Shown one piece after another: positions 22,174 through 30,266 of a stretch of DNA of 43,914 nucleotides (positions within the stretch are counted from its first letter, which is position 1; every line of letters starts with the position of its first letter). The notes below the pieces were generated by a model that was given only the letters and a program-made list of their open reading frames with translations, was not told where the DNA came from and did not search any database. Position numbers and translations under genes: made by a program. Origin of the DNA: an uncultured Collinsella sp. Its GTDB lineage: Bacteria; Actinomycetota; Coriobacteriia; Coriobacteriales; Coriobacteriaceae. The stretch spans positions 1-43,914 of the forward strand of contig CABUOF010000007.1 of NCBI GenBank assembly GCA_902493125.1, written 5' to 3'.

Positions 22174-23280
22174 CTAGAGTTGGCTGCGCAGGTAGTCAGC
22201 CATATATGGTACGGCGAAGCGCACGTAACCGCGGCGCGCCTGTTCGATTACGCCGGCGTCGATGAGGCGCCGGCGATACTTTTGCGCATAGTCGGGTGTG
22301 ACTGACATGCGCTCGGCCACATCGGAAATGCGCGACACGCCGTCTTCGTCATCGGTCATTGCGTCGAGAAACGCAACATCTTGGTCCGATAGCGCGGCGA
22401 GTGTCGTTTCGCACACATCGTTTTCGAAATCGGCCTTTGACGCTTCGATTGCTCCGTCGACTTGCTCTGGCGTTACGTGTTCTCCTGCCTGGCAACGATT
22501 GGCGATGTTGTAGCCGATGAGCTGCAGCATGTAGGGCGAGCCCTGAGTTGCGCGAGCGGCGTCCAGCCGAAGATCGCCTGGAATATCAAGGTCGAGCTCT
22601 TCGAAAGCTCGCTGATAGTAGGCATCCACATCTCCAACTGAAAGCGGTTCGAGCGTGACCTTGCGTGCGCGGTTGAGAAATGTCAGTACGCGGTCGTTGA
22701 GTGTCGCGGAGACTGCTCCCGGGAGGCCCGCCATGACGAGCGCGACGTTGAGCCCCTCGCCGACCAGCTCTTGATAGGCGGTGACGAGCTGTCTGATCTC
22801 GGGCGAATTGGCCTGGAGCTCATCGATGAGGATGAGGATGCCGTGTCCCTGCTCGGTCAGCTTGCGCGCCAGCTGCGTGAGCTTGAACTGGAAGCTTTTG
22901 GTTTCCTGCACATCGCGCGTGAACTCAAGGCCGGCTGAGAAGCCGAAGACGCTCAGGCTGCCGCCCGCAAGTTTGGGGAGCCGATGCTTGTTGGCGTAGG
23001 GCTCGCCCGCTTCCTGGATCTTCTCAACAATGCGCTCGAGCATATCCTCGGAGGCTACGGTGGGCGTGGCGACAACAAAGCCGAGCTTGCGTGCGCGATC
23101 GGCAAGTTCCCACAGCAGAACCGTTTTGCCGCTGCCTCGCTGGCCAAGCATGAGCATAGCCCGGTCTCGATTGCCCGGCTCCTGCTCAAGGCCGGAGATG
23201 AATGTCGAAATCACGCTCCCGCGCCCCACCAGATAGGACGGGCGATTTCCAAATGAGGGGGAGAAGATGGTTTCAGTCAT
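22174..23280 (-). CDS. Orphan AAA+ ATPase with C-terminal winged helix (Orc1/Cdc6-like)
   Basis: The 368-aa protein resembles ATPases of the AAA_16/Cdc6-like group. The region before the P-loop has YLVGRGSVISTF, then the Walker A GQRGSGKT (46-53), Walker B ILILIDELQ, a sensor-1-like VALVMAGLPG, a lid region with GSPYMLQLIGYNIANRC, and a C-terminal winged helix (about 290-368, RISDVAERMSVTPDYAQKYR). Such orphan ATPases are often accessory genes of uncertain role; partner-dependent signalling or DNA binding is possible. It runs opposite to its neighbours and sits precisely between two direct repeats carrying the 3' end of DUF4867, suggesting insertion or duplication. Its start is preceded by AGGAG and, further up, tandem purine repeats. 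Function not assigned. Confidence 0.85.
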   Translation of the reverse strand: MTETIFSPSFGNRPSYLVGRGSVISTFISGLEQEPGNRDRAMLMLGQRGSGKTVLLWELADRARKLGFVVATPTVASEDMLERIVEKIQEAGEPYANKHRLPKLAGGSLSVFGFSAGLEFTRDVQETKSFQFKLTQLARKLTEQGHGILILIDELQANSPEIRQLVTAYQELVGEGLNVALVMAGLPGAVSATLNDRVLTFLNRARKVTLEPLSVGDVDAYYQRAFEELDLDIPGDLRLDAARATQGSPYMLQLIGYNIANRCQAGEHVTPEQVDGAIEASKADFENDVCETTLAALSDQDVAFLDAMTDDEDGVSRISDVAERMSVTPDYAQKYRRRLIDAGVIEQARRGYVRFAVPYMADYLRSQL

Positions 23281-23288
23281 GAGTCTCC

Positions 23289-23325
23289 TTTCCTTTTTTT
23301 CCTATTTTTTCCTTTTTTTCCTATT
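23289..23325 (-). repeat. Two tandem 18-bp polypyrimidine repeats upstream of the ATPase gene
   Basis: TTTCCTTTTTTTCCTATT occurs at 23289-23306 and 23308-23325. On the coding (minus) strand this is an A-rich tract of repeated AGGAAA units just before the ribosome site, so slippage could alter spacing or translation. Confidence 0.75.
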
Positions 23326-23342
23326 CAGTCAAATATCCCGCC

Positions 23343-23509
23343 GGCGAAGGCGGCTACGTAGGCCTCATCGGCAAGAACCTCGATATCGCCTGCGACTAGA
23401 ATCTTCTGTCTCGATCTGTAACATCTAGCGGGCCAAATCGTTTCTACCTGTTACAGATCGAGACAGACCGCCCCAACCACCACAAAGGTGCCTGTCCCCT
23501 TTGTGGTGG
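23343..23509. repeat. Right copy of the direct repeat, with a DUF4867 3' remnant
   Basis: Reading in the frame of DUF4867, this stretch encodes GYVGLIGKNLDIACD and a stop, a relic of a second gene copy. It is followed by a perfect 15-bp inverted repeat TCTCGATCTGTAACA / TGTTACAGATCGAGA (23409-23423, 23449-23463) and a CCACCACAAAGG/CCTTTGTGGTGG hairpin (23477-23488, 23498-23509). Confidence 0.85.
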
Positions 23510-23663
23510 TTTGGACAGGCAGGTATCAGAAAGTGTCAGCTGCGGGCGGTCGCCGGGCCACCGTGTGCGAAAAGAAGTATCGACCTGCGCCGCTGCCGTT
23601 GGGCGAGGCCCTATTTGCGGGGATACTGAAACCACGACAAGCAGCGTATGAAAGGATCGATGC

Positions 23664-25094
23664 ATGGCTTTCCGTAAAGACTTCCTGTGGGGCGGCGCGA
23701 CGGCTGCCAACCAGTGCGAGGGCGCCTACAACGTGGACGGCCGCGGCTTGGCCAACGTGGACGTGGCTCCGCACGGCCCCGAGCGCTATGCGGTGGTCTC
23801 CGGCCAGCGCAAGATGCTCGACTTCGAGGACGGCTATTACTATCCCGCGCAGACCGGCATCGATTTCTATCACCACTACAAAGAGGACATCGCTCTCTTT
23901 GCCGAGATGGGCTTTAAGACCTTTCGCATGAGCCTGGCGTGGACCCGCATTTTTCCCAACGGTGACGAGACCGAGCCCAACGAGGCTGGCCTGGCCTTTT
24001 ACGAGGACGTATTCCGCGAGTGTCAGGCGCACGGCATCGAGCCGCTCGTGACCATCACGCACTTCGACTGCCCGATTCACCTCATCAAGGAGTACGGCGG
24101 CTGGCGCAACCGCAAGCTCATCGACTTCTACAAGAACCTCGCGACCACGATCTTTACCTGCTACAAGGGTCTGGTGAAGTACTGGCTCACCTTCAACGAG
24201 ATCAATATGATCCTGCACCTGCCGTTTATGGGTGCCGGTCTGGTCTTTGAGGAGGGCGAGAACAAGGAGGCCGTCGAGTACCTGGCCGCCCACAACGAGC
24301 TCGTCGCCAGCGCTTGGGCAACCAAGATTGCCCACGAGATCGACCCCGAGGTCAAGATCGGCTGCATGCTCGCCGCAGGTAGCTACTACCCCTACAGCTG
24401 CCGTCCGGGCGATGTGCGCCAGGCGCAGCTTGACAACCAGAGCAACTATTTCTTCGTCGACGTCCAGAGCCGCGGCTACTACCCGGCCTATGCCGTCAAG
24501 AAGCTCGAGCGTCTGGGCATCGATGTGGGCATGACGGACGAGGACCGCGAGATCCTGGCCGCCAACACCGTCGATTTCATCAGCTTTAGCTATTACAGCA
24601 CCCGTTGCTCCGCCGGTGCCGATAACCCCGATATCGAGCGTACCCAGGGCAATGCCTTCGCCGGCGCCAAGAACCCCTACCTGCAGGAGAGCCAGTGGGG
24701 CTGGGCCATCGATCCGCTGGGCTTCCGTATTACGCTCAACGACCTGTACGACCGTTATCAGAAGCCGCTGTTTGTGGTCGAGAACGGTCTGGGCGCCAAG
24801 GATGTTGTCGAGGAGGACGGCTCCATCAACGACGACTACCGTATCGACTATCTGCGCCAGCATATTGCCGCGATGCGCGATGCGGTGACCGAGGACGGCG
24901 TTGACCTGCTGGGCTACACCACCTGGGGCCCGATCGACCTGGTGTCTGCCGGCACGGGCGAGATGTCCAAGCGCTACGGCTTTATCTATGTGGACCGCGA
25001 CGACGCCGGCAACGGTACCCTCAAGCGTTCCAAGAAGAAGAGCTTTGACTGGTACAAGCATGTCATTGAAACGAATGGTGAGGACCTTTCCTAA
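23664..25094 (+). CDS. GH1 6-phospho-beta-glucosidase-type glycosidase
   Basis: The 476-aa cytoplasmic glycosidase is of family GH1. It has the N-terminal signature FRKDFLWGGATAANQCEGA, the acid/base Glu179 in TFNEIN, and the nucleophile Glu373 in VVENGLGA. Length and the motif YWLTFNEINM fit phospho-beta-glucosidases that cleave PTS-imported beta-glucosides, releasing glucose-6-phosphate and an aglycone or sugar. There is no PTS gene beside it; the IIBC at 37449 is 12 kb away and could be functionally linked. AAAGGA upstream of the ATG is the ribosome site. No clear promoter was seen in the repeat-rich leader. Substrate is inferred. Confidence 0.92.
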   Translation: MAFRKDFLWGGATAANQCEGAYNVDGRGLANVDVAPHGPERYAVVSGQRKMLDFEDGYYYPAQTGIDFYHHYKEDIALFAEMGFKTFRMSLAWTRIFPNGDETEPNEAGLAFYEDVFRECQAHGIEPLVTITHFDCPIHLIKEYGGWRNRKLIDFYKNLATTIFTCYKGLVKYWLTFNEINMILHLPFMGAGLVFEEGENKEAVEYLAAHNELVASAWATKIAHEIDPEVKIGCMLAAGSYYPYSCRPGDVRQAQLDNQSNYFFVDVQSRGYYPAYAVKKLERLGIDVGMTDEDREILAANTVDFISFSYYSTRCSAGADNPDIERTQGNAFAGAKNPYLQESQWGWAIDPLGFRITLNDLYDRYQKPLFVVENGLGAKDVVEEDGSINDDYRIDYLRQHIAAMRDAVTEDGVDLLGYTTWGPIDLVSAGTGEMSKRYGFIYVDRDDAGNGTLKRSKKKSFDWYKHVIETNGEDLS

Positions 25095-25133
25095 GGAAGC
25101 TGAGACACTCGACTTCATAGCCTCCTGACCAAG

Positions 25134-25166
25134 GCACCCGGCGAGTAGTTAATGCTCGCCGGGCGC
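25134..25166 (+). terminator. Hairpin after the GH1 gene
   Basis: GCACCCGGCGAG (25134-25145) pairs with CTCGCCGGGCGC (25155-25166) apart from one A-C mismatch. The following bases are only weakly T-rich (CTTGCC). Confidence 0.6.
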
Positions 25167-25221
25167 CTTGCCGTCTGCGGATTTTGGGACATGTGGCCCG
25201 CTTTTTGGGCCCGCCTGTCGG

Positions 25222-25227
25222 TACACT
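25222..25227 (+). promoter_or_regulatory. -10-like TACACT before the sensor gene
   Basis: TACACT at 25222-25227 would start transcription near 25234, 3 nt before an ATG at 25237 (leaderless) or about 90 nt before the ATG at 25321. No good -35 is present. Confidence 0.3.
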
Positions 25228-25320
25228 AAAAGCACTATGGGTACCCGCGAGCGACATATCGGCCACGCGGCCGCCCGATCCGCACCCGTGGCGGGTCCCA
25301 GGGGCGGCAGGCTCTTCACC

Positions 25321-27120
25321 ATGCCGCGATTCCTTGTTGGCATAACACATCAGGTGTACCGTCACCGCGTCTTCGCTATCGCCGGCGCCATCACCGCGCT
25401 GTTCCTCATGCTTTTGGCAGTCTTGCCGGCGCTGTTCGCCTTCGACCTCAAACTTTCTAACGCCGTGCCCGCCTATAGTGAGGTGTCCGAAGAGGTCGTG
25501 GATGCGCTCGTCCACTCGAGCTCTCTCCCGCTGCTTGTCGCCGCAATTGTATTTTCGATTTGGGGCGTATCGGTCTATCTGCGCTGTTTGGACTATGTGT
25601 TGCGCCGCCGCCTTGTTGCCATCGCCACCATCTGCGCCCTGTGGATGATCGAAGTCATTCTCAAGTACAAGTCGTTCACGCCGTTCTATGCCACCGTGCT
25701 GTGGTACCTGTACTACGTGCCCATGACGCTCATTCCGCTGCTCTACCAGTTGTGTGGTCTGCGCCTTGCGGGCCTGGAGCAACACCGCCTGGGTCGCCGC
25801 TACTGCGCCGCGCTGTGGATTGTGGCCATCCTGCTTATCGGATTTGTGCTCACCAACGATTTTCACCAGCAGGTCTTCCGCTTTGACCGCACAAGCGACA
25901 CCTGGAGCAACGACTACACGTACGGCTGGGGTTATTTCGCCGTCCTCGTGTGGACGGCCTTTGACTTCGTGGCCTTTTTTATCCTGGTTGGTCGGTCCTC
26001 GTCCTTCCGCATCCAGCGTTTTTCGGGCACGGCGGCGCTCGTACTGCTGGGCGGCGCATTCTTTGCCATCTCGTATGCGCTGCGCGTGCCCTGGGCATGG
26101 AGGCTCAACTTTTCGCTCGTCTATTGCGTCCTGTGCGTGGTGGCGATGGAAATCTGTCTCGATTGCGGTGTCATCCCGTCGTATCACGACATCGCCGGCA
26201 TCTTCGACACCTTGCCGCTCGACCTCAAAGTTCTAACGCGCGATCTGCAGGAAGTCTATGCCACGCCGGTGTCAAAGCCAATGCCGGTAGGCGTGCGCGA
26301 GGAGTTGCGGACCCAGGAGCACGGCCGCGCCCATGCCTTTGCCGTGGCGTCCGATCCCGATGTAATGTATCGCACCTTTCCGCTGCTGGGTGGATCGGCG
26401 CTGCTTGCCCAAGACGTGTCGGAGCTCAACGAGCTTAACCGTGAACTGGCACATCGTCGCATGGAGCTGCAGCGTCAAAACGAGCTGCTCGCCGCCGACT
26501 ACGACCTTAAGACGCATTTGGCAGATCAAGAGGCCGAGACCTTGCTGGTCCAAGACGTGGACCAAGCGCTTGCCCGCGCGCTCGAAGGGATGTACGACCT
26601 GCTGAGCTCGCTGCCGCCGTTGACCGACGAAGCGTCTTCGCACGAGCGTTACCGCATGCTGCAGCGCGCCAAGATGCTCGTCGCCTATTGCAAGCGCAAA
26701 GGGTCGCTCACGTTGGCACGGCACGGGGAGAGCGGTTTTGATCGCGACCGCATTCAGCTCATTGCCAACGAGCTCGCAAGTGACCTGCGCACCATCGATA
26801 TCGATTGCGCCTCGATTATCGCCATACGGCGCCCGTTGCACGCCAGTACGGTAAGCGCCCTGTACGACTGCGTGTATGACTTTGCGTTTTTTGCCTACAC
26901 CACCGACCATCCGGCGCTTATGTATCACTTGGGCGACCATGACCGATGCAGTGTCGAGCTGCGCGCCACGCTTTTTTCCAACGATGATGAAGATCTTTCG
27001 CAGACGCCCGCTGCGCAAGAGCTCGAAAGCGCTCTGCAAGGGCGCAACGTGGCATACCGCCTTGAGGGCGAGTCCGGCCAGCTGCGCATGATCGTCTTGA
27101 TGCCGAGGGCGGGTGAGTGA
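25321..27120 (+). CDS. 7TM sensor protein with degenerate histidine-kinase-like C-terminus
   Basis: The protein (599 aa from ATG 25321) begins with seven to eight hydrophobic segments (about 18-285) of the HisKA_7TM type. A linker, a coiled coil (about 375-420, LNELNRELAHRRMELQRQNE) and a C-terminal domain follow. The region where a kinase would carry its His (QALARALEGMYDLLSSLPPL) has none, and the N-box and G-box ATP motifs are absent, so it probably does not autophosphorylate. The stop overlaps the next gene's start region, and the next gene is a 7TM histidine kinase. It may be a sensory partner or regulator of that kinase. An alternative start at ATG 25237 adds 28 low-complexity residues; I prefer 25321 because TM1 follows directly. 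Confidence 0.8.
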   Translation: MPRFLVGITHQVYRHRVFAIAGAITALFLMLLAVLPALFAFDLKLSNAVPAYSEVSEEVVDALVHSSSLPLLVAAIVFSIWGVSVYLRCLDYVLRRRLVAIATICALWMIEVILKYKSFTPFYATVLWYLYYVPMTLIPLLYQLCGLRLAGLEQHRLGRRYCAALWIVAILLIGFVLTNDFHQQVFRFDRTSDTWSNDYTYGWGYFAVLVWTAFDFVAFFILVGRSSSFRIQRFSGTAALVLLGGAFFAISYALRVPWAWRLNFSLVYCVLCVVAMEICLDCGVIPSYHDIAGIFDTLPLDLKVLTRDLQEVYATPVSKPMPVGVREELRTQEHGRAHAFAVASDPDVMYRTFPLLGGSALLAQDVSELNELNRELAHRRMELQRQNELLAADYDLKTHLADQEAETLLVQDVDQALARALEGMYDLLSSLPPLTDEASSHERYRMLQRAKMLVAYCKRKGSLTLARHGESGFDRDRIQLIANELASDLRTIDIDCASIIAIRRPLHASTVSALYDCVYDFAFFAYTTDHPALMYHLGDHDRCSVELRATLFSNDDEDLSQTPAAQELESALQGRNVAYRLEGESGQLRMIVLMPRAGE

Positions 27121-27122
27121 CG

Positions 27123-28616
27123 ATGCAGATTTCGCTCATCCTTCCCCAAATCGTTGCGCTCGATGTTGTCTTTGCCCTGGCTGCGTGCCTGCAGACGATC
27201 CACGTCCCGCTCATCGCATCGCGCCGCTCGTCCTATAACCGTAAGGTGATTTGCGCCTACGAGGCGAGCCTTGTGCTTCACCTGGTGGTTTCGGCGCTTA
27301 TCCTGTTCGCGTCGTCTGGCTCGTATCTGGTGGCGCCGCTTGACGTTTGCGCCAGGGCAATGGGCGGAGCGTTGTGGCTCAATGCCGCAATCTTTGCCTA
27401 TGGCGTGGTACTTATGGTGCACTATCGTCGCCTCGTCATGCTGGTCGAACTGTTGCTTGTTGTCGCCGTTACACCACCGGTGGTTTTTGCCATGGGCTCG
27501 GCGTGGACCGTTGTCCTTATCGCAGAGGGGGCGTTCTTCCTGTTCCGCTCCATCGCGGCGCTCTTGATGGACGTCCGTAACCGCCAGGAAGATATCACCA
27601 TGTTCTCGACGATCGAGACCATCAACGTGATTCCCGTGGGCATCCTGTATCTAGATCCGAGGGGCCGTCCGCTGCTCATGAACCGCTGCATGCGCAAAAA
27701 CCTGGTGGAACTTCATATGCCCACCGATCTAGGTGACATGAGCGGCACATGGAACGACCTGCGCAAACTTAGCATGCAAATGCCCGAAAGCAGTAGGAAC
27801 CGTGTGCGAATTAACTTGGATCGTTTTGGTGATGCTCGCGCCGTGATCGAGATTTCTCCCGCCGAGATTCGCCTATTTGTGCACGACGAGGTTATGGTTT
27901 CGGGCCGCCTCTTTGAGCGCATTATCGGCCTGGACGTGACGTAATACGCACACGCCTACGACCGCCTGGCGCAAGCCAACCACCTGCTTGAGCTTGCGGG
28001 CCAAGAGCTCCAGGCCCAGATCGAAGAAGTTAAAAAGGTTGCCGACAATGCGGCCTACCTACGTATGCGTGCCCGCGTGCACGACGTGATCGGGCAGCGC
28101 CTGTCCATTCTTCATCGCTATTTGGAGGAGGGGCGTCTGGACGATGAGTCGCTCGAGCAGATTGACCCGTTGCTGCGCTCAATCGCCGCCGATTTGCGCA
28201 GTGGCGGCGCCAGCGAGCCTGCAGAGCAGCTGGGCGATATCGTCCATGCTTTTGGCCTGGTGAGTGTGCAGATCGATGTTGAGGGTGCGCTGCCCGAGGA
28301 CGCGCGTGTCGCCGCCGCATTTTTGCAGATTATCCGCGAGGCCTCGACCAATGCCACCAAGCATGCGCAGGCGCATCGGGTCCACGTGCGTCTGTGGCAG
28401 GAGGGGACGGATGCTGGCGCCGTCGCGCGCATGACGATTTCTAACGACGGGTCCCCGGCCCCCGTATCGTATCGCGAGGGAACGGGTATCCCTGGTATGA
28501 GGCATGTCGCACAGAATCTGGGTGGCAGCCTTGAGGTCCATGCCGCCCCACCCTTTACGCTTACGGTATCCATTCCGCTTAACGCCAACGACACGTCCCA
28601 AAGGAGAAGCTCATGA
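27123..28616 (+). pseudogene. 7TM histidine kinase split by an in-frame stop
   Basis: Read through, the 497-codon frame encodes a complete NarL-class sensor kinase: an N-terminal 7TM region (1-160), a PAS-like domain (about 165-270, IPVGILYLDPRGRPLLMN), a coiled coil, a phosphoacceptor HDVIGQRLSILH, N-box REASTNATKHA and G-box GTGIPGM. TAA at 27942-27944 (codon 274) interrupts it just after GLDVT, while downstream codons continue in frame (YAHAYDRLAQANHLLELAG). One C-to-T change in a CAA codon would explain it. The first ATG of the downstream part (28065) lies within the dimerisation helix and has no ribosome site. Its end overlaps the response-regulator start (ATGA). A recent nonsense mutation is the simplest view; readthrough or a sequencing error are alternatives. 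Confidence 0.85.
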
Positions 28617-29233
28617 TCCGCGTGTTGATCGTCGAAGACCAGGCCATCCTGCGCGAGAGCCTGGCGCGCTCCGTTGGCGACCAGCCCGATATGACTGTTG
28701 TTTCCGCCATCGCCGATGCCTCCGAGGCCTTGGGTGTCGCGCTCAGGGAGCGCCCGGACATGATACTGATGGACGTATGCACCGAGCATGATTCCAACGG
28801 CATCGTGGCGGCGGCGCGCATCAAGGAGCAGCTGCCCGAGTGTCGCATCATTATCATGACCGGCATGCCCGAGATCACCTTTGTCGATCAGGCCCGCGAG
28901 GCGGGCGTCGATAGCTTTGTGTACAAGAACGTCGGTATCGACGAGCTGTTCGCCGTGATGCGCTCCACGCTGGCGGGCTATTGCACGTTTCCCAAGCCGC
29001 CCGAGAGCATTTTTTCGGGTACAGCAGCTCTCGACGATGTCGAGCTGTCGATTTTGCGCCTTGCCTGCGAGGGCAAGAGCCGCCGCGAGATCGCGGCCGA
29101 GCTGTTTATGAGTGAGGGCACCATCAAGCGTCGCATCTCGGAGATCCTAAGCAAGACCGGCTACGACAACATCATGCGCCTGGCCGTGCATGCGGTGACC
29201 GAGGGCAGCATCGTTCCCAACATGGAGCGCTAA
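28613..29233 (+). CDS. NarL/FixJ (LuxR)-family response regulator
   Basis: The 206-aa regulator has a receiver domain (1-120) with acidic pocket VEDQ, phospho-acceptor Asp54 in ILMDV, a Thr-switch region IIIMTGMPEITFVDQAREAGVDSFVYKN and the conserved Lys, then a LuxR-type helix-turn-helix (about 140-200: LDDVELSILRLACEGKSRRE, then SEGTIKRRISEILSKTG). It starts 4 bp before the kinase stop (ATGA), so translation is coupled. If the kinase is inactivated, this regulator may be orphaned or fed by another kinase. Targets are unknown; the 7TM sensor pair implies an extracellular or membrane signal. Confidence 0.93.
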   Translation: MIRVLIVEDQAILRESLARSVGDQPDMTVVSAIADASEALGVALRERPDMILMDVCTEHDSNGIVAAARIKEQLPECRIIIMTGMPEITFVDQAREAGVDSFVYKNVGIDELFAVMRSTLAGYCTFPKPPESIFSGTAALDDVELSILRLACEGKSRREIAAELFMSEGTIKRRISEILSKTGYDNIMRLAVHAVTEGSIVPNMER

Positions 29234-29253
29234 AGCTCGTCGCGCATCGGCAT

Positions 29254-29294
29254 AAAAACGGCGGGGCCGCAGGATTAACTCCTGCGGCCCCGCC
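29254..29294 (-). terminator. Terminator between the convergent regulator and lipoprotein genes
   Basis: GGCGGGGCCGCAGGA (29260-29274) pairs perfectly with 29280-29294, loop TTAAC. Read leftward, the stem is followed by a T-run (the plus-strand AAAAA at 29254-29258), so it mainly serves the minus-strand operon, though it also sits after the regulator gene. Confidence 0.85.
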
Positions 29295-29342
29295 TGGTGT
29301 GCGCGGATGTGTCCGCCAATCCGCGGCTGATGTTACATGCCG

Positions 29343-30185
29343 CTACGCGATGGTTGCGCTGTAGGAGGCGACGTCCTCGTAGGAATCGGTCAGGTAGGCG
29401 TCGATGCCGATGGTCGTGTTGACCAGGTCGTCAAGGCTGTCAAGCTCGCCGTTCGAGAACGTGAATTCCTCGGTGGCGTTGGTGCCGGGCATCAGGTGAG
29501 CCGAGAACCAGGGGTCCTTCATGGTGCCGTTGACATTGGTCTTGCCGGAGGGAGCGTAGAAGGTCAGGTCCTTGTCGCTCTTGTTGGTGATGTTAACGAC
29601 AAAGCCGATGTCGCCCCAGTCGTCCTTGAACTTCTCGGTGATGGTGATGGTGCACAGGTCGTCATCGGCGACGGTGACGGCGGGGGAGATTTCGATGCTC
29701 TGGACGTCGTCGTCTTCGACGGCCTCATCGATCTCTTCTTCCTTCTCGGCCGCCTCGCGATCCTTCTTCACCGTGCCGGACAGGTCCTTGTCGGACTTGG
29801 TAAAGATGAGCTTGTCGCCGTCCACCTCGAGGACGAGCTTGTCGTCCTTGAGCTTCAGGTCGTGCGACTCATCTTCGGCGGTAATCGTTACGGTGGTGGC
29901 GTCCTTGGCCTCCCATTTCAGGTCGGCGACCTCAAGGAACATGTCGAGGACGCCCGTGCCGTCTTCGTCGAGGATCAGGATACAGTTGAGGCCCCACTCC
30001 TTGAGCATATCCATGTACTCATCGGTGAGCTCTTCGCCGTCCAAGGTTCCACCCGAGTACTGCCAGCTGCCGACAAAGTTGGCCTTGGGGTCTTTGCCGC
30101 CGCCGCTGCAGCCCGTCAGGGCAAAGGCGAGCGCCAGGACGCATGTCAGGAATGCGAGTACGGACTTTTTGAACGTTGTCTTCAT
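29343..30185 (-). CDS. Lipoprotein of unknown function
   Basis: The 280-aa protein has a lipoprotein signal peptide: MKTTFKKSVL, a hydrophobic core and the lipobox LTGC with Cys26 as the lipidation site. Residues 36-115 are a beta-rich repeat-like region (VGSWQYSGGTLDGEELTDEY, TITAEDESHDLKLKDDKLVL), resembling small lipocalin-like folds. A Lys/Glu-rich linker (about 125-150) leads to a second beta domain with INITNKS-type motifs, similar to immunoglobulin-like DUF domains of Gram-positive lipoproteins. It is last in the leftward operon and just precedes the shared terminator. Function unknown. Confidence 0.8.
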   Translation of the reverse strand: MKTTFKKSVLAFLTCVLALAFALTGCSGGGKDPKANFVGSWQYSGGTLDGEELTDEYMDMLKEWGLNCILILDEDGTGVLDMFLEVADLKWEAKDATTVTITAEDESHDLKLKDDKLVLEVDGDKLIFTKSDKDLSGTVKKDREAAEKEEEIDEAVEDDDVQSIEISPAVTVADDDLCTITITEKFKDDWGDIGFVVNITNKSDKDLTFYAPSGKTNVNGTMKDPWFSAHLMPGTNATEEFTFSNGELDSLDDLVNTTIGIDAYLTDSYEDVASYSATIA

Positions 30186-30266
30186 GGTGTCCTCCTTTAT
30201 CGAACGAAACCCATAGAAGCAAATGCGGGGGTGGCGGACCTCCCCGCCACTTACCAGGTAGAGGGG

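Noticed and set aside
15718..25118. Large minus-strand frames opposite the isomerase, transketolase, FGGY kinase and GH1 genes
   Set aside because: All lie exactly antisense to motif-bearing genes and contain no recognisable domain.
28065..28616. Treating the C-terminal kinase part as an independent gene
   Set aside because: Its first ATG lies inside the dimerisation helix, there is no ribosome site, and the frame upstream is coding up to the TAA at 27942, so it is part of the same interrupted gene.
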